A DNA stretch of 64,000 bases from the NCBI RefSeq assembly GCF_018205975.1, contig NZ_CP073577.1:372001-436000 (forward strand). Reading direction: 5' to 3'. This document shows, one piece after another, positions 26,010-35,944 of the stretch. Source of the stretch: Erythrobacter sp. JK5. GTDB lineage: Bacteria; Pseudomonadota; Alphaproteobacteria; Sphingomonadales; Sphingomonadaceae. The stretch's first letter is position 1. The number at the start of each line of letters is the position of its first letter. The notes beneath the pieces were generated by a model that ran no database searches, was not told the DNA's origin, and worked only from the letters and a program-made list of their open reading frames with translations. The position numbers and the translations under genes were made by a program.

Positions 26010-28085
26010 ATGCTGGGTTCTTGGATCAAAATTGTCGTCGCGGCACTCGTTGCACTGCTTTCGACTGCATCGCTGCACGCCACGACTCTCGAGGTATCGT
26101 CGCCCGATGGGAAGATCACCGTCGCGGTCTCGGACGACGGTGGCCATGCGACTTACACCGTGAGCTACGATGGCGAGGTGGTGATGCCGGCTGCGCGGCT
26201 TGGCCTGCTGTTTGCCGATCATCACGGCCTCGAGGACGGGCTGGAGATCAGAGGAACGGCCGATGTCACGGCGACCGACGAAACATGGGAACAACCCTGG
26301 GGTGAGCGGCGATTGGTCCGCAACCACTACAACGAGCTGCGCGTAGGCTTTAGCCCCAAGCAAGGCCCTGCGCGCGCGATGATTGTTGAATTCCGTGTCT
26401 TCGATACCGGCCTCGGCTTTCGTTATGAGGTGCTACAGACCGAGGCGCTGCAAGGCGACATCCGCATCACCGACGAGCTGACCCAGTTCAACATCGGCGG
26501 TGACGCCGATGCATGGTGGACGCCGAGCCGCCAGTTCAACCGCTACGAATATATCTACCGCACCGGCAAGGCGGCGGTGGTCGACGATGCGCATACGCCG
26601 GTGACCTTCCGCCAGCCGAGCGGGCTGCATATCTCGATCCATGAAGCCGCGCTGGTCGATTATTCCGCCATGTCGCTGCTCGCGCTGCGACCCGGCAGTT
26701 TCGAAGCGGCGCTGCGGCCGGGTTCGGACGGGATCAAGGTTCACACCAGGGCTCCGTTCAGGTCTCCGTGGCGCACGATCCAGATTTCTCCCGATGCAGC
26801 GGGCCTGATCAATTCGGACATTATCCTCAACCTCAACGAGCCCAACAAGCTCGGCGACGTCTCGTGGGTCGAGCCCGGCAAATATGTCGGCATCTGGTGG
26901 GCGATGCATATTCGCGAGCGCACCTGGGGCAATGACGGCATTCACGGAGCGACCAACGAGGAAACCCGCCGCTATATCGATTTCGCCGCCGAGCACGGCT
27001 TCAAGGGCGTGCTGGTCGAAGGCTGGAACGTCGGCTGGGACGGGGACTGGTTCAACAATGGTGAATTGTTCCGCTTCACCGAAGCCTATCCCGATTTCGA
27101 CCTCGAAGAGCTTGGCAAATACGCCTTGTCAAAAGGCGTGCGCATCATCGGCCACCACGAAACCTCGGCCAATGTTGCGAACTACGAAGCGCAGATGGGC
27201 GACGCATTCGACCTCTACGAAAAGGTCGGCGTGCGACAGGTCAAGACCGGCTATGTCGCCGATGCGGGCGATGTGGTGCGCTACGACGAGAACGGCATCA
27301 GGAAATACGAATGGCACGACAGCCAGTTCATGGTCGATCATCACCTGCGGGTCGTGACCGAAGCGGCCAAGCGCAAGATTGCGATCAACGCGCACGAGCC
27401 GGTGAAGGACACCGGGCTGCGGCGCACCTATCCCAACTGGATGACCCGCGAAGGCGCGCGCGGCATGGAGTTCAACGCCTGGGGCTCGCCGCCGAACCCG
27501 ACTTCGCATGTCTCGACGCTGGCCTTCACCCGGATGCTCGCCGGCCCGATGGATTTCACGCCCGGCATCTTCAACCTGCGGCCCAACGAGAAGCCGCCGG
27601 TGCGCGAGGACATGCAGCGCGGCGACCCGTCGAACCGTCCGCAGACCACGCTCGCGAAGCAGCTGGCGCTGTATGTCGTCCTCTACTCGCCGCTGCAGAT
27701 GGCGGCCGATCTGCCCGAGCACTACGAGGAGCGGATGGACGCCTTCCAGTTCATCAAGGACGTGCCGGCCGACTGGGAGGAAAGCGTCGCGCTGGCAGGC
27801 GAAGTGGGCGAATATGTCGCCATTGCGCGGCAGGAGCGTGGCGGGACCGACTGGTTCCTCGGCGCGGTTACGGACGAGACGCCGCGCGACATTGCCGTGA
27901 CGCTCGATTTCCTCGAACCCGGCGCGACCTATCTGGCTGAGGTCTATCGCGACGGCGAAGACGCGCACTGGGACACCAATCCCTACAGCTATGTGATCGA
28001 GAGCCGCGAGGTCCGCGCTGGTGAAACCATGACGCTCCCGCTCGCCTCGTCGGGCGGGGCGGCGGTGCGTTTCATCAGGCAGTAG
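26010..28085 (+). CDS. GH97 alpha-glucosidase (SusB-like)
   Basis: The product has 691 residues. ATG 26010 follows ggagaggga; the frame is open much further upstream, but that part is antisense to the lipoprotein. A signal peptide (VAALVALLSTASLHA) indicates periplasmic export. The domain order fits GH97: N-terminal beta-sandwich (LEVSSPDGKITVAVSDDG), barrel (KGVLVEGWNVGWDGDW, GHHETSANVANYE, VRQVKTGYVADAGD) and C-terminal sandwich. INAHEPVKDTGLRRTYPNW and GARGMEFNAWG carry the Glu residues expected of inverting (SusB-type) members rather than the Asp of retaining ones. It would release glucose from maltodextrins. Regulated with its divergent neighbour by the shared palindromes (inference). 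Confidence 0.9.
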   Translation: MLGSWIKIVVAALVALLSTASLHATTLEVSSPDGKITVAVSDDGGHATYTVSYDGEVVMPAARLGLLFADHHGLEDGLEIRGTADVTATDETWEQPWGERRLVRNHYNELRVGFSPKQGPARAMIVEFRVFDTGLGFRYEVLQTEALQGDIRITDELTQFNIGGDADAWWTPSRQFNRYEYIYRTGKAAVVDDAHTPVTFRQPSGLHISIHEAALVDYSAMSLLALRPGSFEAALRPGSDGIKVHTRAPFRSPWRTIQISPDAAGLINSDIILNLNEPNKLGDVSWVEPGKYVGIWWAMHIRERTWGNDGIHGATNEETRRYIDFAAEHGFKGVLVEGWNVGWDGDWFNNGELFRFTEAYPDFDLEELGKYALSKGVRIIGHHETSANVANYEAQMGDAFDLYEKVGVRQVKTGYVADAGDVVRYDENGIRKYEWHDSQFMVDHHLRVVTEAAKRKIAINAHEPVKDTGLRRTYPNWMTREGARGMEFNAWGSPPNPTSHVSTLAFTRMLAGPMDFTPGIFNLRPNEKPPVREDMQRGDPSNRPQTTLAKQLALYVVLYSPLQMAADLPEHYEERMDAFQFIKDVPADWEESVALAGEVGEYVAIARQERGGTDWFLGAVTDETPRDIAVTLDFLEPGATYLAEVYRDGEDAHWDTNPYSYVIESREVRAGETMTLPLASSGGAAVRFIRQ

Positions 28086-28123
28086 CGCTTGGAACGATCG
28101 CGCGGAGGGTGCATTGAAGCGGA

Positions 28124-28486
28124 GTGTCTCAAGCGCTCTCTCCCAAGCTCAAGGTGTGGTTCGACGGTGCGTGTCCGTTGTGCCAGCGCGAAATCGCGCT
28201 GATGCGGCGGCTCGACCGGAATGGCGCCATTGACTTCGTCGATGTGTCCGACAGTGCCGACCCGTCCTGCCCGGTGGACCGGAGCGAACTGCTGGCCCGC
28301 TTTCACGCTGAAGAGAACGGCAGGGTGCTGGACGGGGCGGCGGCCTTCGCGGCGATGTGGCGGGTAATTCCGCCCCTGCGCCCGCTCGGCCTGATAGCTC
28401 GCAACGCGGCGGTGCTGAAGGTGCTCGAATGGCTTTACCTGCGTTTCCTCAGGATCCGACCGCGAATCCAGCGCCTGCTGCGCTGA
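28124..28486 (+). CDS. DCC-family (DUF393) thiol-disulfide oxidoreductase-like protein
   Basis: The product has 120 residues with a GTG start at 28124 (VSQALSPKLKVWF). The signature WFDGACPLCQREI near the N-terminus carries the DxxCxxC motif that gives the DCC family its name. The C-terminal half (NAAVLKVLEWLYLRFLRIRP) is amphipathic and basic. The family is predicted to be thioredoxin-like and is poorly characterised. It lies 38 bases after GH97 and 74 before a flavoenzyme gene, so co-transcription with either is possible. Confidence 0.82.
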   Translation: MSQALSPKLKVWFDGACPLCQREIALMRRLDRNGAIDFVDVSDSADPSCPVDRSELLARFHAEENGRVLDGAAAFAAMWRVIPPLRPLGLIARNAAVLKVLEWLYLRFLRIRPRIQRLLR

Positions 28487-28559
28487 CCCCACAATTCGCT
28501 TGCCCGCGCGGCGCGCATCGGCTCAATCTTCCTTCAGGGAAAGAGGGAGTGGACCACCG

Positions 28560-29726
28560 ATGAGCTATTTCGGCGCGATGCAGAACGAAATCTACAATGC
28601 CGGTCTCAAGGGGATCCTGCCCGCTTTCCCGGTCGATTTCGCCACGCTCGAAAAGCGCGCGCACGAAGCGCTCGGACCGATGCTGACCAACTATGTCGCG
28701 GGCGGCTGCGGCGACGAGCACACGCAGGACCAGAATGCCGAGGCCTTCCATCACTGGGGCATGATCCCGCGCATGATGGTCGACTGCGCCGAGCGCGACC
28801 TGTCGATCGAGATCTTCGGCCAGAAATACGACAACCCGCTATTCATGGCCCCGATCGGGCTCAACGGCGAAGCCTCGCAGGATCGCCACGGCGATATCGC
28901 TGCGGCGCAGGCTTCGGCGGCTACGGGAGTGCCGTTCTGCGCTTCCACGCTTTCCAACGATCCGCTGGAGGATGTCTACACCGCCTGCGGCGACACCGCG
29001 CCGTGGTTCCAGCTCTACACCTCGCGCAACAAGGACGTGGCCGAAAGCATGATCCGCCGCGCGGAGAAAGCCGGGTACAAGGCGCTGGTGGTCACGCTCG
29101 ATACCTGGGTGACCGGATGGCGCCCGCGCGACCTCAACGCGTCGAACTTCCCGCAGCTGCGCGGCAAGGTGCTGCGCAACTACATGACAGATCCGGAGTT
29201 TCTGAAGTTGCTGCCCAAGCCGCCCGAGGAAGATTTCGAAACCGCGATCATGATCTGGGCGGCGACCTTCGGGCAGGTGCTGACATGGGAGCACCTCGAA
29301 TGGTTCAAGTCGGTCACCGATCTGCCTATCGTGCTCAAGGGAATCTGCCACCCGGATGATGCGCGCAAGGCCGTCGATCACGGGGCCGATGCGATCTACT
29401 GTTCGAACCATGGCGGGCGGCAGGCGAATGGCGGGATCGCCACCATCGATCTGCTGGGTGACGTGGTGAAGGCGGCAGGTGACCTGCCGGTGCTGTTTGA
29501 CAGCGGAATTCGCTCGGGCAGCGACGCGGTCAAGGCGCTGGCGCTAGGGGCGACCGCCGTGGGTGTGGGCCGACCCTATACCTATGGCCTCGCGATCGGC
29601 GGGGCGAAGGGGGCCGAATGGGTGCTCCGCTCGATCCTCGCGGAGGCCGATTTGCTGATGGCAGTCAACGGCTACCCGACGCTTGCAGCGGTGCGCGAAG
29701 CAGGGGCGATCCGGACCGATCGGTAA
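28560..29726 (+). CDS. FMN-dependent alpha-hydroxy-acid oxidase, lactate 2-monooxygenase-like
   Basis: The product has 388 residues, starting at MSYFGAMQNEIYNAG (28560) behind an agggag stretch. The start, FxTLEKRAHEALGP and YVAGGCGDEHTQDQNAEAF resemble mycobacterial lactate 2-monooxygenase more than glycolate oxidase or LldD. The FMN-binding and catalytic region is complete: PIVLKGICHPDDA (Lys), YCSNHGGRQ (catalytic His and Arg) and LFDSGIRSGSDAVKALALGA. Expected chemistry is oxidation of an L-2-hydroxy acid, with lactate going to acetate and CO2 in the monooxygenase type. Soluble, with no targeting signal. Exact substrate uncertain. Confidence 0.85.
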   Translation: MSYFGAMQNEIYNAGLKGILPAFPVDFATLEKRAHEALGPMLTNYVAGGCGDEHTQDQNAEAFHHWGMIPRMMVDCAERDLSIEIFGQKYDNPLFMAPIGLNGEASQDRHGDIAAAQASAATGVPFCASTLSNDPLEDVYTACGDTAPWFQLYTSRNKDVAESMIRRAEKAGYKALVVTLDTWVTGWRPRDLNASNFPQLRGKVLRNYMTDPEFLKLLPKPPEEDFETAIMIWAATFGQVLTWEHLEWFKSVTDLPIVLKGICHPDDARKAVDHGADAIYCSNHGGRQANGGIATIDLLGDVVKAAGDLPVLFDSGIRSGSDAVKALALGATAVGVGRPYTYGLAIGGAKGAEWVLRSILAEADLLMAVNGYPTLAAVREAGAIRTDR

Positions 29727-29859
29727 GGTTCGCAAGGCCCCTCGTTTCCAGGAATTGTATGGAAACGACAAATTTGGATTCAGTTTTCCACAGTTTTGCT
29801 GTTAGCTTGACGGCCTAACGAATCGCGAATCGGGCAAATCCGACACGGGGACGCGAAAC

Positions 29860-30018
29860 ATGGTACGACCGACGATCAGTTCCAGCGGTCCGGACGCAAT
29901 GGGCCGGACCTTCTGCCATACCGACGAGAGCTCGCGCCGCGCGCGCTACGGACGCATTCAGCCGATGCATTCGCATGGGCCGTTGCGGCGAGTGATCGAG
30001 CGCCTGCTCGCGCGCTAG
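29860..30018 (+). CDS. Small basic protein of 52 residues (hypothetical)
   Basis: An ATG-to-TAG frame of 52 codons fills the gap between the flavoenzyme gene and the convergent methyltransferase gene. A gggga stretch lies about nine bases upstream of the ATG, and an A/T-rich, promoter-like segment (29745-29820) precedes it. The product is Arg/His-rich (RTFCHTDESSRRARYGR, PLRRVIERLLAR), with no membrane segment. I do not recognise a family. The spacing, ribosome-binding site and lack of any competing frame favour a real gene, but a chance ORF cannot be excluded. Confidence 0.45.
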   Translation: MVRPTISSSGPDAMGRTFCHTDESSRRARYGRIQPMHSHGPLRRVIERLLAR

Positions 30019-30088
30019 GCGACAGCCGCTCTCTACAGTCCAGGCTGGGTGTTCTGCCAAGCACGCGGCCTGGGTCGCGCGGCACCGC

Positions 30089-30859
30089 TCAGCGAGGATT
30101 GCAGACCAGAATCATGCGCTCGCAATCCGGGCCGATCGTCGCGCATTCCGAATCCAGCCGATATTCGCTGAAGCGCGCCACCGTCTGCCAGCCGGCGGCC
30201 GTCAGCATCTTTTCGGCCGATCGCGGGGAATAGCATTCAAGCTCGAAGTCGATGACGCAATCTTCTGACGCGCCACCCGAATATCGCCAGGTCGATTTCA
30301 CACAGTCGCGTTCGGGATCGTGCAGATAGGTCTCGTGAAATTCAGTTCCGCTCGCGAGCACGCGGTTTCGCTTCAGGTCCCCGTTCTTCCTGAACCAGTC
30401 GCCGTTGAAACTGTCGATCAGCAACATCCCGTCGCCCACCAGCGAACGGCAATTTGCGAAGAAACGCGCCTCCTCCTGTTTCGGAAAATAGCCGAGCGAG
30501 GTGAAACATCGAACGATGTTGGCGATGCCGACCGGCGCGAATTCCGACGGGATCGCGAAGAAATCGGCATGGATGAAGAACGCATTGGGCACCTTGCGAT
30601 GCAGCGCCTTGGAAAGCAGTGCCTGCGACAGATCGACTCCGACATAGAAGGCCGACGCACCCGCCAGGATTTCGGCCCAGCGCCCGTTTCCGCATCCGAA
30701 TTCGAGCGTGCCGCGATCCGAAGCGCCGAACCGGCGGACGATCGTTTTGAAGAATGCGGCGCTTTCGGGGTCGTCATTCGCACCGGCGACGATCGCTTCG
30801 AACATATCCGCCTGATCGACGAACATGTCTTCCATCCATCGCTGGTATCGCTCACTCAT
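30089..30859 (-). CDS. Class I SAM-dependent methyltransferase
   Basis: The product has 256 residues, starting at MSERYQRW. Motif I is LEFGCGNGRW (about residues 52-61), followed by an acidic residue at the end of strand 2 (YVGVDLSQALL), and a motif IV-like NIVRCFTSLGYFP. The late region (FELECYSPRSAEKMLTAAGW) matches the usual end of class I methyltransferases. The substrate is not apparent. The start overlaps the stop of the upstream membrane-protein gene by eight bases, so the two are translationally coupled. Confidence 0.82.
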   Translation of the reverse strand: MSERYQRWMEDMFVDQADMFEAIVAGANDDPESAAFFKTIVRRFGASDRGTLEFGCGNGRWAEILAGASAFYVGVDLSQALLSKALHRKVPNAFFIHADFFAIPSEFAPVGIANIVRCFTSLGYFPKQEEARFFANCRSLVGDGMLLIDSFNGDWFRKNGDLKRNRVLASGTEFHETYLHDPERDCVKSTWRYSGGASEDCVIDFELECYSPRSAEKMLTAAGWQTVARFSEYRLDSECATIGPDCERMILVCNPR

Positions 30860-31595
30860 CTCCGGCGAGGACGCTCGAGATCGATTGACCGGCCGAGAAG
30901 GACTTGCGCCAGAGTTTGTTCAACCGGTCGTTTTCGGAGTCCGGAATGGTCCCCTCGCTGCCTTCCCAGATCGGTGTCGGCGACATCAGGACGGGGCTCA
31001 GGAATCCTTCAGCATCCCAGGTCTTGAGCACGCAGACGCCAGCGTGGACGTTATGAAACTGTTCGCCGGCCTGGGGAAAGATCTGGACGACGTGCGGCTC
31101 CGCTCCGCCTTCGGGCCGCTGGACGAGGATGAGCCGCAAGCCGACCAGATAGCCTTCGATCCGGTAGGTCGAGTATCCGCCCGCCGGGCGCGGAACAGAA
31201 AGGCTGGCGAGCAATTTTCCCGGAACGTCGATCAGCGAGAAGTCGACCTTGCGATAGCGCCAGGTTTCCCGATCCTCGACCTTGGTCTGGATATAGTGGT
31301 GCCAGACCTTGCGAAAATGCACGAGGTTTTCGCGATCGGAATAGATATCCGACTGGAGCGTATTGGCGACGAGTTCCTTGATATGGGTAAGCCCGCTCGC
31401 ATCGATGATCGAACTCATTACCAGACCAATACAGGCACCCAGAGCGCCGCCACCGATGGCGATGAACAGCGGCCCGATAAAGGTATTTTCGCCGAGCAGG
31501 AAGCCGACCGTCATCAACAGGGCGCTGATGACGAAAGAAGCGGCAAGAAAAGCCAGAGACTGCTTCTTGATCAGGCTGGTGAGTTCGGAATTCAT
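30852..31595 (-). CDS. Membrane protein of unknown function with two N-terminal helices
   Basis: The product has 247 residues, starting at MNSELTSLIKK (31595). Two hydrophobic helices (QSLAFLAASFVISALLMTVG, about 13-35; FIGPLFIAIGGGALGACIG, about 42-62) are followed by about 185 soluble residues (YRKVDFSLIDVPGKLLASL, AEPHVVQIFPQ). No known domain is recognised. The gene overlaps the methyltransferase gene by eight bases (ATGAGTGA) and forms a two-gene unit divergent from alanine dehydrogenase. The soluble part may be a ligand-binding or effector domain on the cytoplasmic side, but that is speculation. Confidence 0.7.
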   Translation of the reverse strand: MNSELTSLIKKQSLAFLAASFVISALLMTVGFLLGENTFIGPLFIAIGGGALGACIGLVMSSIIDASGLTHIKELVANTLQSDIYSDRENLVHFRKVWHHYIQTKVEDRETWRYRKVDFSLIDVPGKLLASLSVPRPAGGYSTYRIEGYLVGLRLILVQRPEGGAEPHVVQIFPQAGEQFHNVHAGVCVLKTWDAEGFLSPVLMSPTPIWEGSEGTIPDSENDRLNKLWRKSFSAGQSISSVLAGDE

Positions 31596-31761
31596 TTCGA
31601 TTTCAAAACATAAAGCACCTTTCCGGTCAATCCGGACGGTCCAGCCCCCGACCGGCAGCCTTCCTCCCATTCGTCGGCGACGTGGAGGCAAACTCGTTCC
31701 ATTTGAAACTTTCTTGCGCAGGGTCTAGCGGGGAGCTTCCCCCAGAGCGCAGGAGCGAATC

Positions 31762-32847
<1,086 letters not shown>

Positions 32848-32991
32848 TTGCAGAGAATCGAACAAATGGTGTGCCGGATTCGCGGGTAATCGGCGAGGCA
32901 ATGCGCCATATCCTGGGTGCCGATAGGAGCCCGGCCAGGGCGCTCGACATGAGGGTCGAGTAGAAGGGGCCGCGCCGCTTGAGAGTGACCC

Positions 32992-33684
32992 GTGAAACAT
33001 ATCGACACCTTCCCCATGGTCCGGCAAATCAACCGGGACGCCGACCTCACCGCGCATGTTGCGCCGGTGACGCGCAGCGACAAGGTCGCATTTGCGTTCG
33101 TGAAGTTGCTGCGCTTCTTTGCCGATACGTTCTTTGCCAAGCGCTACGGCCACCGCGCCGTAGTTCTGGAGACTGTCGCAGCCGTTCCCGGCATGGTCGG
33201 CGGGCTGATCCAGCACCTCACCGCCTTGCGCAAGATGCGCGACGACGAAGGCTGGATCCGCACGCTGCTCGACGAGGCCGAGAACGAGCGGATGCACCTG
33301 ATGACCTTCATCGAGATCGCGCAGCCCAGCTGGTTCGAGCGGATGCTGATCGCGGCGACGCAGATGGTGTTCTACAACCTCTATTTCTTCCTCTACCTGT
33401 TCGCGCCGCGCACCGCGCACCGGGTGGTCGGGTATTTCGAAGAAGAGGCTGTGATCAGCTACACGGCCTATCTTACCGAGGTCGATGCGGGTCGGCACGA
33501 GAATGTCCCCGCGCCGCAGCTCGCGATCGATTACTGGCAGCTGCCGGCCAATGCCCGTCTGCGCGACGTGATCATCGCGGTGCGCGCCGACGAGGCCGAG
33601 CATCGCGATGTGAACCACGGTTTCGTCGATATCCTCGACGAGCGGCGCCAGCGGCTCCCGGTCGGGGACAGTCTCAAGGCTTGA
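32992..33684 (+). CDS. Alternative oxidase (cyanide-resistant ubiquinol oxidase)
   Basis: The product has 230 residues with a GTG start ([10 protein letters not shown]). All four AOX iron-ligand motifs can be read: [31 protein letters not shown] and [11 protein letters not shown]. These supply the four Glu and two His residues of the di-iron site. Hydrophobic helices around [20 protein letters not shown] bind the membrane interface. The enzyme passes electrons from ubiquinol to O2 without pumping protons. Bacterial AOX genes are scattered in alphaproteobacteria, with stress protection or overflow respiration as the proposed role. It stands alone between ald and the formaldehyde dehydrogenase gene. 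Confidence 0.94.
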   Translation: MKHIDTFPMVRQINRDADLTAHVAPVTRSDKVAFAFVKLLRFFADTFFAKRYGHRAVVLETVAAVPGMVGGLIQHLTALRKMRDDEGWIRTLLDEAENERMHLMTFIEIAQPSWFERMLIAATQMVFYNLYFFLYLFAPRTAHRVVGYFEEEAVISYTAYLTEVDAGRHENVPAPQLAIDYWQLPANARLRDVIIAVRADEAEHRDVNHGFVDILDERRQRLPVGDSLKA

Positions 33685-33739
33685 CCCGCTCCGCTCCCCG
33701 TGCTGCGCAGGGATCCGCAGTATCGGGGAGAGCCAGCCG

Positions 33740-34846
33740 ATGAAGACACGTGCCGCCGTAGCGTTCGAAGCGAAAAAGCCGCTCGAGATCGTCGAGCTCG
33801 ACCTCGAAGGCCCCAAGGCGGGCGAAGTGCTGGTCGAGATCATGGCGACCGGCATCTGCCACACCGATGCCTACACGCTGGACGGGTTCGACAGCGAAGG
33901 CATCTTTCCCAGCATCCTCGGCCACGAGGGCGCGGGAATCGTGCGCGAAACCGGCGCGGGCGTGACTTCGGTCGTGCCGGGCGATCACGTGATCCCGCTC
34001 TACACGCCCGAATGCCGCCAGTGTAAAATGTGCCTTTCGGGCAAGACCAACCTGTGCAGCGCGATCCGCGCGACGCAGGGTCAGGGTCTGATGCCCGACG
34101 GCACCTCGCGCTTCAGCTACAAGGGCGAGACGATCTACCACTATATGGGCTGTTCGACCTTCTCGAACTTCACCGTCCTGCCCGAAATCGCGGTCGCGAA
34201 GATCCGCACCGACGCGCCGTTTGAAAGCGCCTGCTATGTCGGCTGCGGCGTGACGACCGGGGTCGGCGCGGTGGTCAACACCGCCAAGGTCCAGCCGGGC
34301 GATAACGTGGTGGTGTTCGGCCTCGGCGGGATCGGTCTCAACGTCATCCAGGGCGCGAAAATGGCGGGCGCGGACCGGATCGTCGGCGTCGACATCAACC
34401 CGGCCAAGCGCGAATGGGGCGAGAAGTTCGGCATGACCGATTTCGTCGACCCGCGCGAGACCAAGGACGTGGTCGGTCATCTGGTCGAAATGCTCGATGG
34501 CGGCGCGGATTACTCGTTCGACTGCACCGGCAACGTGCAGGTGATGCGCGACGCGCTCGAGTGCTGTCACAAGGGCTGGGGCACTTCGATCATCATCGGC
34601 GTCGCCGAAGCGGGTCGCGAAATCTCGACCCGCCCGTTCCAGCTGGTCACCGGCCGCAACTGGCGCGGCACCGCGTTCGGCGGGGCCAAGGGGCGCACCG
34701 ACGTGCCCAAGATCGTCGACTGGTACATGAACGGCAAGATTGCGATCGACCCGATGATCACGCACACGCTGACATTGGACGAGATCAACAAAGGGTTCGA
34801 CCTGATGCATGCCGGCGAGAGCATTCGCTCGGTGGTGGTTTACTGA
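33740..34846 (+). CDS. frmA: S-(hydroxymethyl)glutathione dehydrogenase / class III alcohol dehydrogenase
   Basis: The product has 368 residues, starting at [20 protein letters not shown]. Catalytic zinc ligands are Cys in [18 protein letters not shown] and Cys in YVGCGVTTG. The structural zinc site is [17 protein letters not shown]. The NAD site is [15 protein letters not shown]. The class III hallmark sequence [19 protein letters not shown] is present. It oxidises the glutathione adduct of formaldehyde (and S-nitrosoglutathione). The stop overlaps the start of a cupin gene by one base; that place is often taken by S-formylglutathione hydrolase, which is not seen here. Confidence 0.94.
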   Translation: MKTRAAVAFEAKKPLEIVELDLEGPKAGEVLVEIMATGICHTDAYTLDGFDSEGIFPSILGHEGAGIVRETGAGVTSVVPGDHVIPLYTPECRQCKMCLSGKTNLCSAIRATQGQGLMPDGTSRFSYKGETIYHYMGCSTFSNFTVLPEIAVAKIRTDAPFESACYVGCGVTTGVGAVVNTAKVQPGDNVVVFGLGGIGLNVIQGAKMAGADRIVGVDINPAKREWGEKFGMTDFVDPRETKDVVGHLVEMLDGGADYSFDCTGNVQVMRDALECCHKGWGTSIIIGVAEAGREISTRPFQLVTGRNWRGTAFGGAKGRTDVPKIVDWYMNGKIAIDPMITHTLTLDEINKGFDLMHAGESIRSVVVY

Positions 34847-35202
34847 TGCCGCAGAAGGTCACTCTCTCCGACAAGTTCGCGATGTTCGACGAGCATTGGG
34901 CGCCGCGCCTCGCCGCGCGCTACAACGGCAACGAAGTGCGCCTCGCCAAGGTCGAGGGCGAGTTCCACTGGCACCAGCACGACGACACCGACGAGCTGTT
35001 CCTGGTGGTCGAAGGCGTGCTCGACATGGAGTTCCGCGACCGCACCGAAGTGATGCGAGCGGGCGATCTGATCGTCGTGCCCAAGGGCACCGAACACCGC
35101 CCCTGCGCGCGCAAGGGCGAGGTCAAGCTGTTGGTGATGGACGCCGAGGGCACGCCCAACACCGGTGACGCAGCGACCGCGTTCACGCCGATCGAAGTGT
35201 AG
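34846..35202 (+). CDS. Single-domain cupin protein
   Basis: The product has 118 residues. Its start codon shares a base with the frmA stop (TGATG), so the two are coupled. Cupin motif 1 is readable as EGEFHWHQHDDTDELFLVVEG, with the metal-binding His/His/Glu set, and motif 2 as VPKGTEHRPCA. A single beta-barrel with a bound metal ion is expected. Proteins of this size act as isomerases, dioxygenases or binding proteins, and the activity cannot be read from sequence. Coupling to formaldehyde detoxification suggests a role connected with glutathione or aldehydes (inference). Confidence 0.85.
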   Translation: MPQKVTLSDKFAMFDEHWAPRLAARYNGNEVRLAKVEGEFHWHQHDDTDELFLVVEGVLDMEFRDRTEVMRAGDLIVVPKGTEHRPCARKGEVKLLVMDAEGTPNTGDAATAFTPIEV

Positions 35203-35261
35203 GCCTCTGCCAGCTCACGCAAGAGATCGTCAGCGCGTTTGCTCGCAAGCCAGACTGCCAT

Positions 35262-35355
35262 CGCTCGCCCTGAGCCTGTCGAAAGGCAGCCACGGCCTTT
35301 GCCCGCATGTGGGGCAAGCCTGGCGTGGGTCCTTCGACAGGCTCACGATGAGCGG
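35262..35355. repeat. Intergenic inverted repeat with GAGCCTGTCGAA arms
   Basis: Left arm at 35262-35285 (…CTGAGCCTGTCGAAAGG) and right arm at 35331-35355 (CCTTCGACAGGCTCA…) are reverse complements with small differences. Between them lies a weaker inner palindrome (GCCCGCATGTGGGGCAAGC). This core is a widespread intergenic repeat in proteobacteria. Here it lies between the ends of the convergent cupin and peptidase genes and may work as a bidirectional terminator or mRNA stabiliser. Confidence 0.8.
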
Positions 35356-35387
35356 ATGCTGGTGATTGGGACTTGCTGGTCGCAAGT

Positions 35388-35933
35388 CTACGGCGTCAGC
35401 GCGGCCGTCAGCCCCGGATCGATCGAGACACTGGATTCGTAAAAGCCGAGCGAACCGGTTCCGGAGGCCGGCAGGGGCAGCTTGGTCGTCCCGCTTGAGC
35501 GGTAGATCGTGTAATGCAGGTGGATACCGTACGACCCGCCCGTATTGCCCATCACCCCGATGTTCTGGCCCTGCGTGACGTTGGCGCCGAGGGCCACCGC
35601 GAAGCTGGCGAGGTGACCGTATGCCGAGTAGATGTGCCGCCCCAGCGCATCCGTGCCGTGATAGATGACGATCACGTTTCCGTAGCCGGAGCCACCCCCG
35701 GCAGCGCCGTTGGATGGGGGCGTGCCCAACCTTCCGCTCACCCCGCGATACACGACAGTCCCGGCCTGCGCCGCCCTGATCGAGGGAGAGGCTCCCGAAG
35801 CATTGCGACGCCCGATATCGACACCCCAATGCTTGCGACCGCTTCGAATGGCGCCCCACGGGCTGGTGATGCGACCGTCAGCCGCCCTGACCGGAGAAAT
35901 GAAGCGGGCAATGTCGACAACGTGTTGAGCCAT
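35388..35933 (-). CDS. M23-family (LytM) metallopeptidase domain protein without signal peptide
   Basis: The product has 181 residues starting MAQHVVDIARFISPVRA. The M23 zinc-site motifs are all present: KHWGVDIGRR (HxxxD), SAYGHLASF and GIHLHYTIY (HxH). The domain should cleave peptide cross-bridges of peptidoglycan. Nothing at the N-terminus looks like a signal peptide or membrane anchor, and no in-frame upstream start would add one. The gene follows a lipoprotein gene by 11 bases in the same operon. How it would reach the periplasm is unclear. Confidence 0.85.
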   Translation of the reverse strand: MAQHVVDIARFISPVRAADGRITSPWGAIRSGRKHWGVDIGRRNASGASPSIRAAQAGTVVYRGVSGRLGTPPSNGAAGGGSGYGNVIVIYHGTDALGRHIYSAYGHLASFAVALGANVTQGQNIGVMGNTGGSYGIHLHYTIYRSSGTTKLPLPASGTGSLGFYESSVSIDPGLTAALTP

Positions 35934-35944
35934 AAGCGCGTCCC

